A stretch of DNA of 5,090 bases, taken from assembly GCA_937926415.1 (NCBI GenBank), contig CALBAF010000595.1:1-5090 (forward strand). Direction: 5' to 3'. The position numbers and the translations under genes were made by a program. This document shows positions 4,782 through 5,090 of this stretch, in pieces (position 1 is the first letter of the stretch; the number at the start of each line of letters is the position of its first letter). The notes beneath the pieces were generated by a model that was given only the letters and a program-made list of their open reading frames with translations, did no database searches and had not been told where the DNA came from. Origin of the DNA: an uncultured Actinomyces sp. GTDB taxonomy: Bacteria > Actinomycetota > Actinomycetes > Actinomycetales > Actinomycetaceae.

Positions 4782-5090
4782 TTACTGTGCGACTTCGGAG
4801 AGCACCTGCCGAATCGGCGCAGGTAACGGCTCCGTGTAGTCCAAGAGGGTCTCCAGCTGGCGCAACGTGCGGGGACCCACCAGGGCACTCGTGACTCCCG
4901 GATAGTCTCGTACCCACGCGAGCGCAACGTCGCCCGTCGAGCGCTCCAAGCCCGCGCCCGCACGCGAGGCAGCTTCGATAACACCGCGCGCCGGGCTCGT
5001 CAGGTACCCCTCCACCAGATGGCGCAGATGCGGCGAAGCGGCGCGCGAGTCCGCAGGTGTCGAGTGGCGGTACTTGCCCGTGAGGGTGCC
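4782..5090 (-). CDS. Aldo/keto reductase, C-terminal part
   Basis: The frame is open to the window edge, so this is the last 102 residues of a longer gene; the GTG at 5015 is an internal valine. Aldo/keto reductases are cytosolic NADPH-dependent enzymes with a TIM barrel that reduce aldehydes and ketones. The visible part reads GTLTGKYRHSTPADSRAA at the edge (the loop after strand 7, common in AKR subfamilies with LTGKY). It continues with the helix ending DVALAWVRDYPGVTSALVGPRT, the C-terminal NADP-binding signature region (strand 8, VGPRT, then RQLE contacting the cofactor phosphate). It closes with LLDYTEPLPAPIRQVLSEV. The catalytic D-Y-K-H tetrad lies outside the window, so activity cannot be judged. 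Stop TAA is at 4782-4784. It converges on the acidic gene with the shared hairpin between them. Confidence 0.9.
   Translation of the reverse strand, partial: GTLTGKYRHSTPADSRAASPHLRHLVEGYLTSPARGVIEAASRAGAGLERSTGDVALAWVRDYPGVTSALVGPRTLRQLETLLDYTEPLPAPIRQVLSEVAQ

Overview
This window comes from a high-GC Gram-positive bacterium (Actinomycetota). The evidence is the GC-rich sequence, the GTG starts, a tRNA without an encoded CCA end, a DnaE2-type polymerase tail, and a start codon placed as in a leaderless mRNA. The protein styles remind me of Actinomycetaceae (Actinomyces/Schaalia), but that is an impression and was not tested. The layout is compact and looks like ordinary chromosome. I see no transposase, integrase, CRISPR array, phage gene or toxin gene.

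Positions 3-512 (+) are the last 169 codons of an error-prone DNA polymerase III alpha subunit (DnaE2/ImuC). This gene converges on a HAD-superfamily phosphatase (509-1189, -), and the two stop codons share one palindromic CTAG. The phosphatase is divergent from a MarR-family regulator (1278-1766, +). The 88 bp between their preferred starts hold -10-like sequence on both strands and small dyads that could be operators.

A tRNA-Leu(GAG) gene (1845-1931) follows, closed by a 10-bp GC-rich hairpin with a T-run (1939-1966). Next come two overlapping genes that form a probable operon. The first is a DsbA/FrnE-fold protein whose redox motif has lost its CxxC arrangement (1991-2674). The second is a MazG/PRA-PH-like all-alpha nucleotide pyrophosphohydrolase (2671-3177). 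Then comes an FSP1/NDH-2-like FAD- and NAD(P)H-binding oxidoreductase (3249-4346), and a 99-aa highly acidic protein (4380-4679) whose start lies exactly where a TAGAAT -10 box would begin the transcript.

A perfect 18-bp inverted repeat (4702-4741) separates this rightward block from the C-terminal end of a leftward aldo/keto reductase (4782-5090, running off the window).

Functionally, the rightward block combines redox chemistry (thioredoxin-fold protein, flavin oxidoreductase) with nucleotide housekeeping (MazG-like). The left edge carries a DNA-damage polymerase. A shared stress role is possible but is only inferred from proximity. The most unusual points are the degenerate FrnE active site coupled to the MazG-like gene, the leaderless acidic protein, and the U-tract-less perfect hairpin. 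No clearly new multi-gene system is visible.
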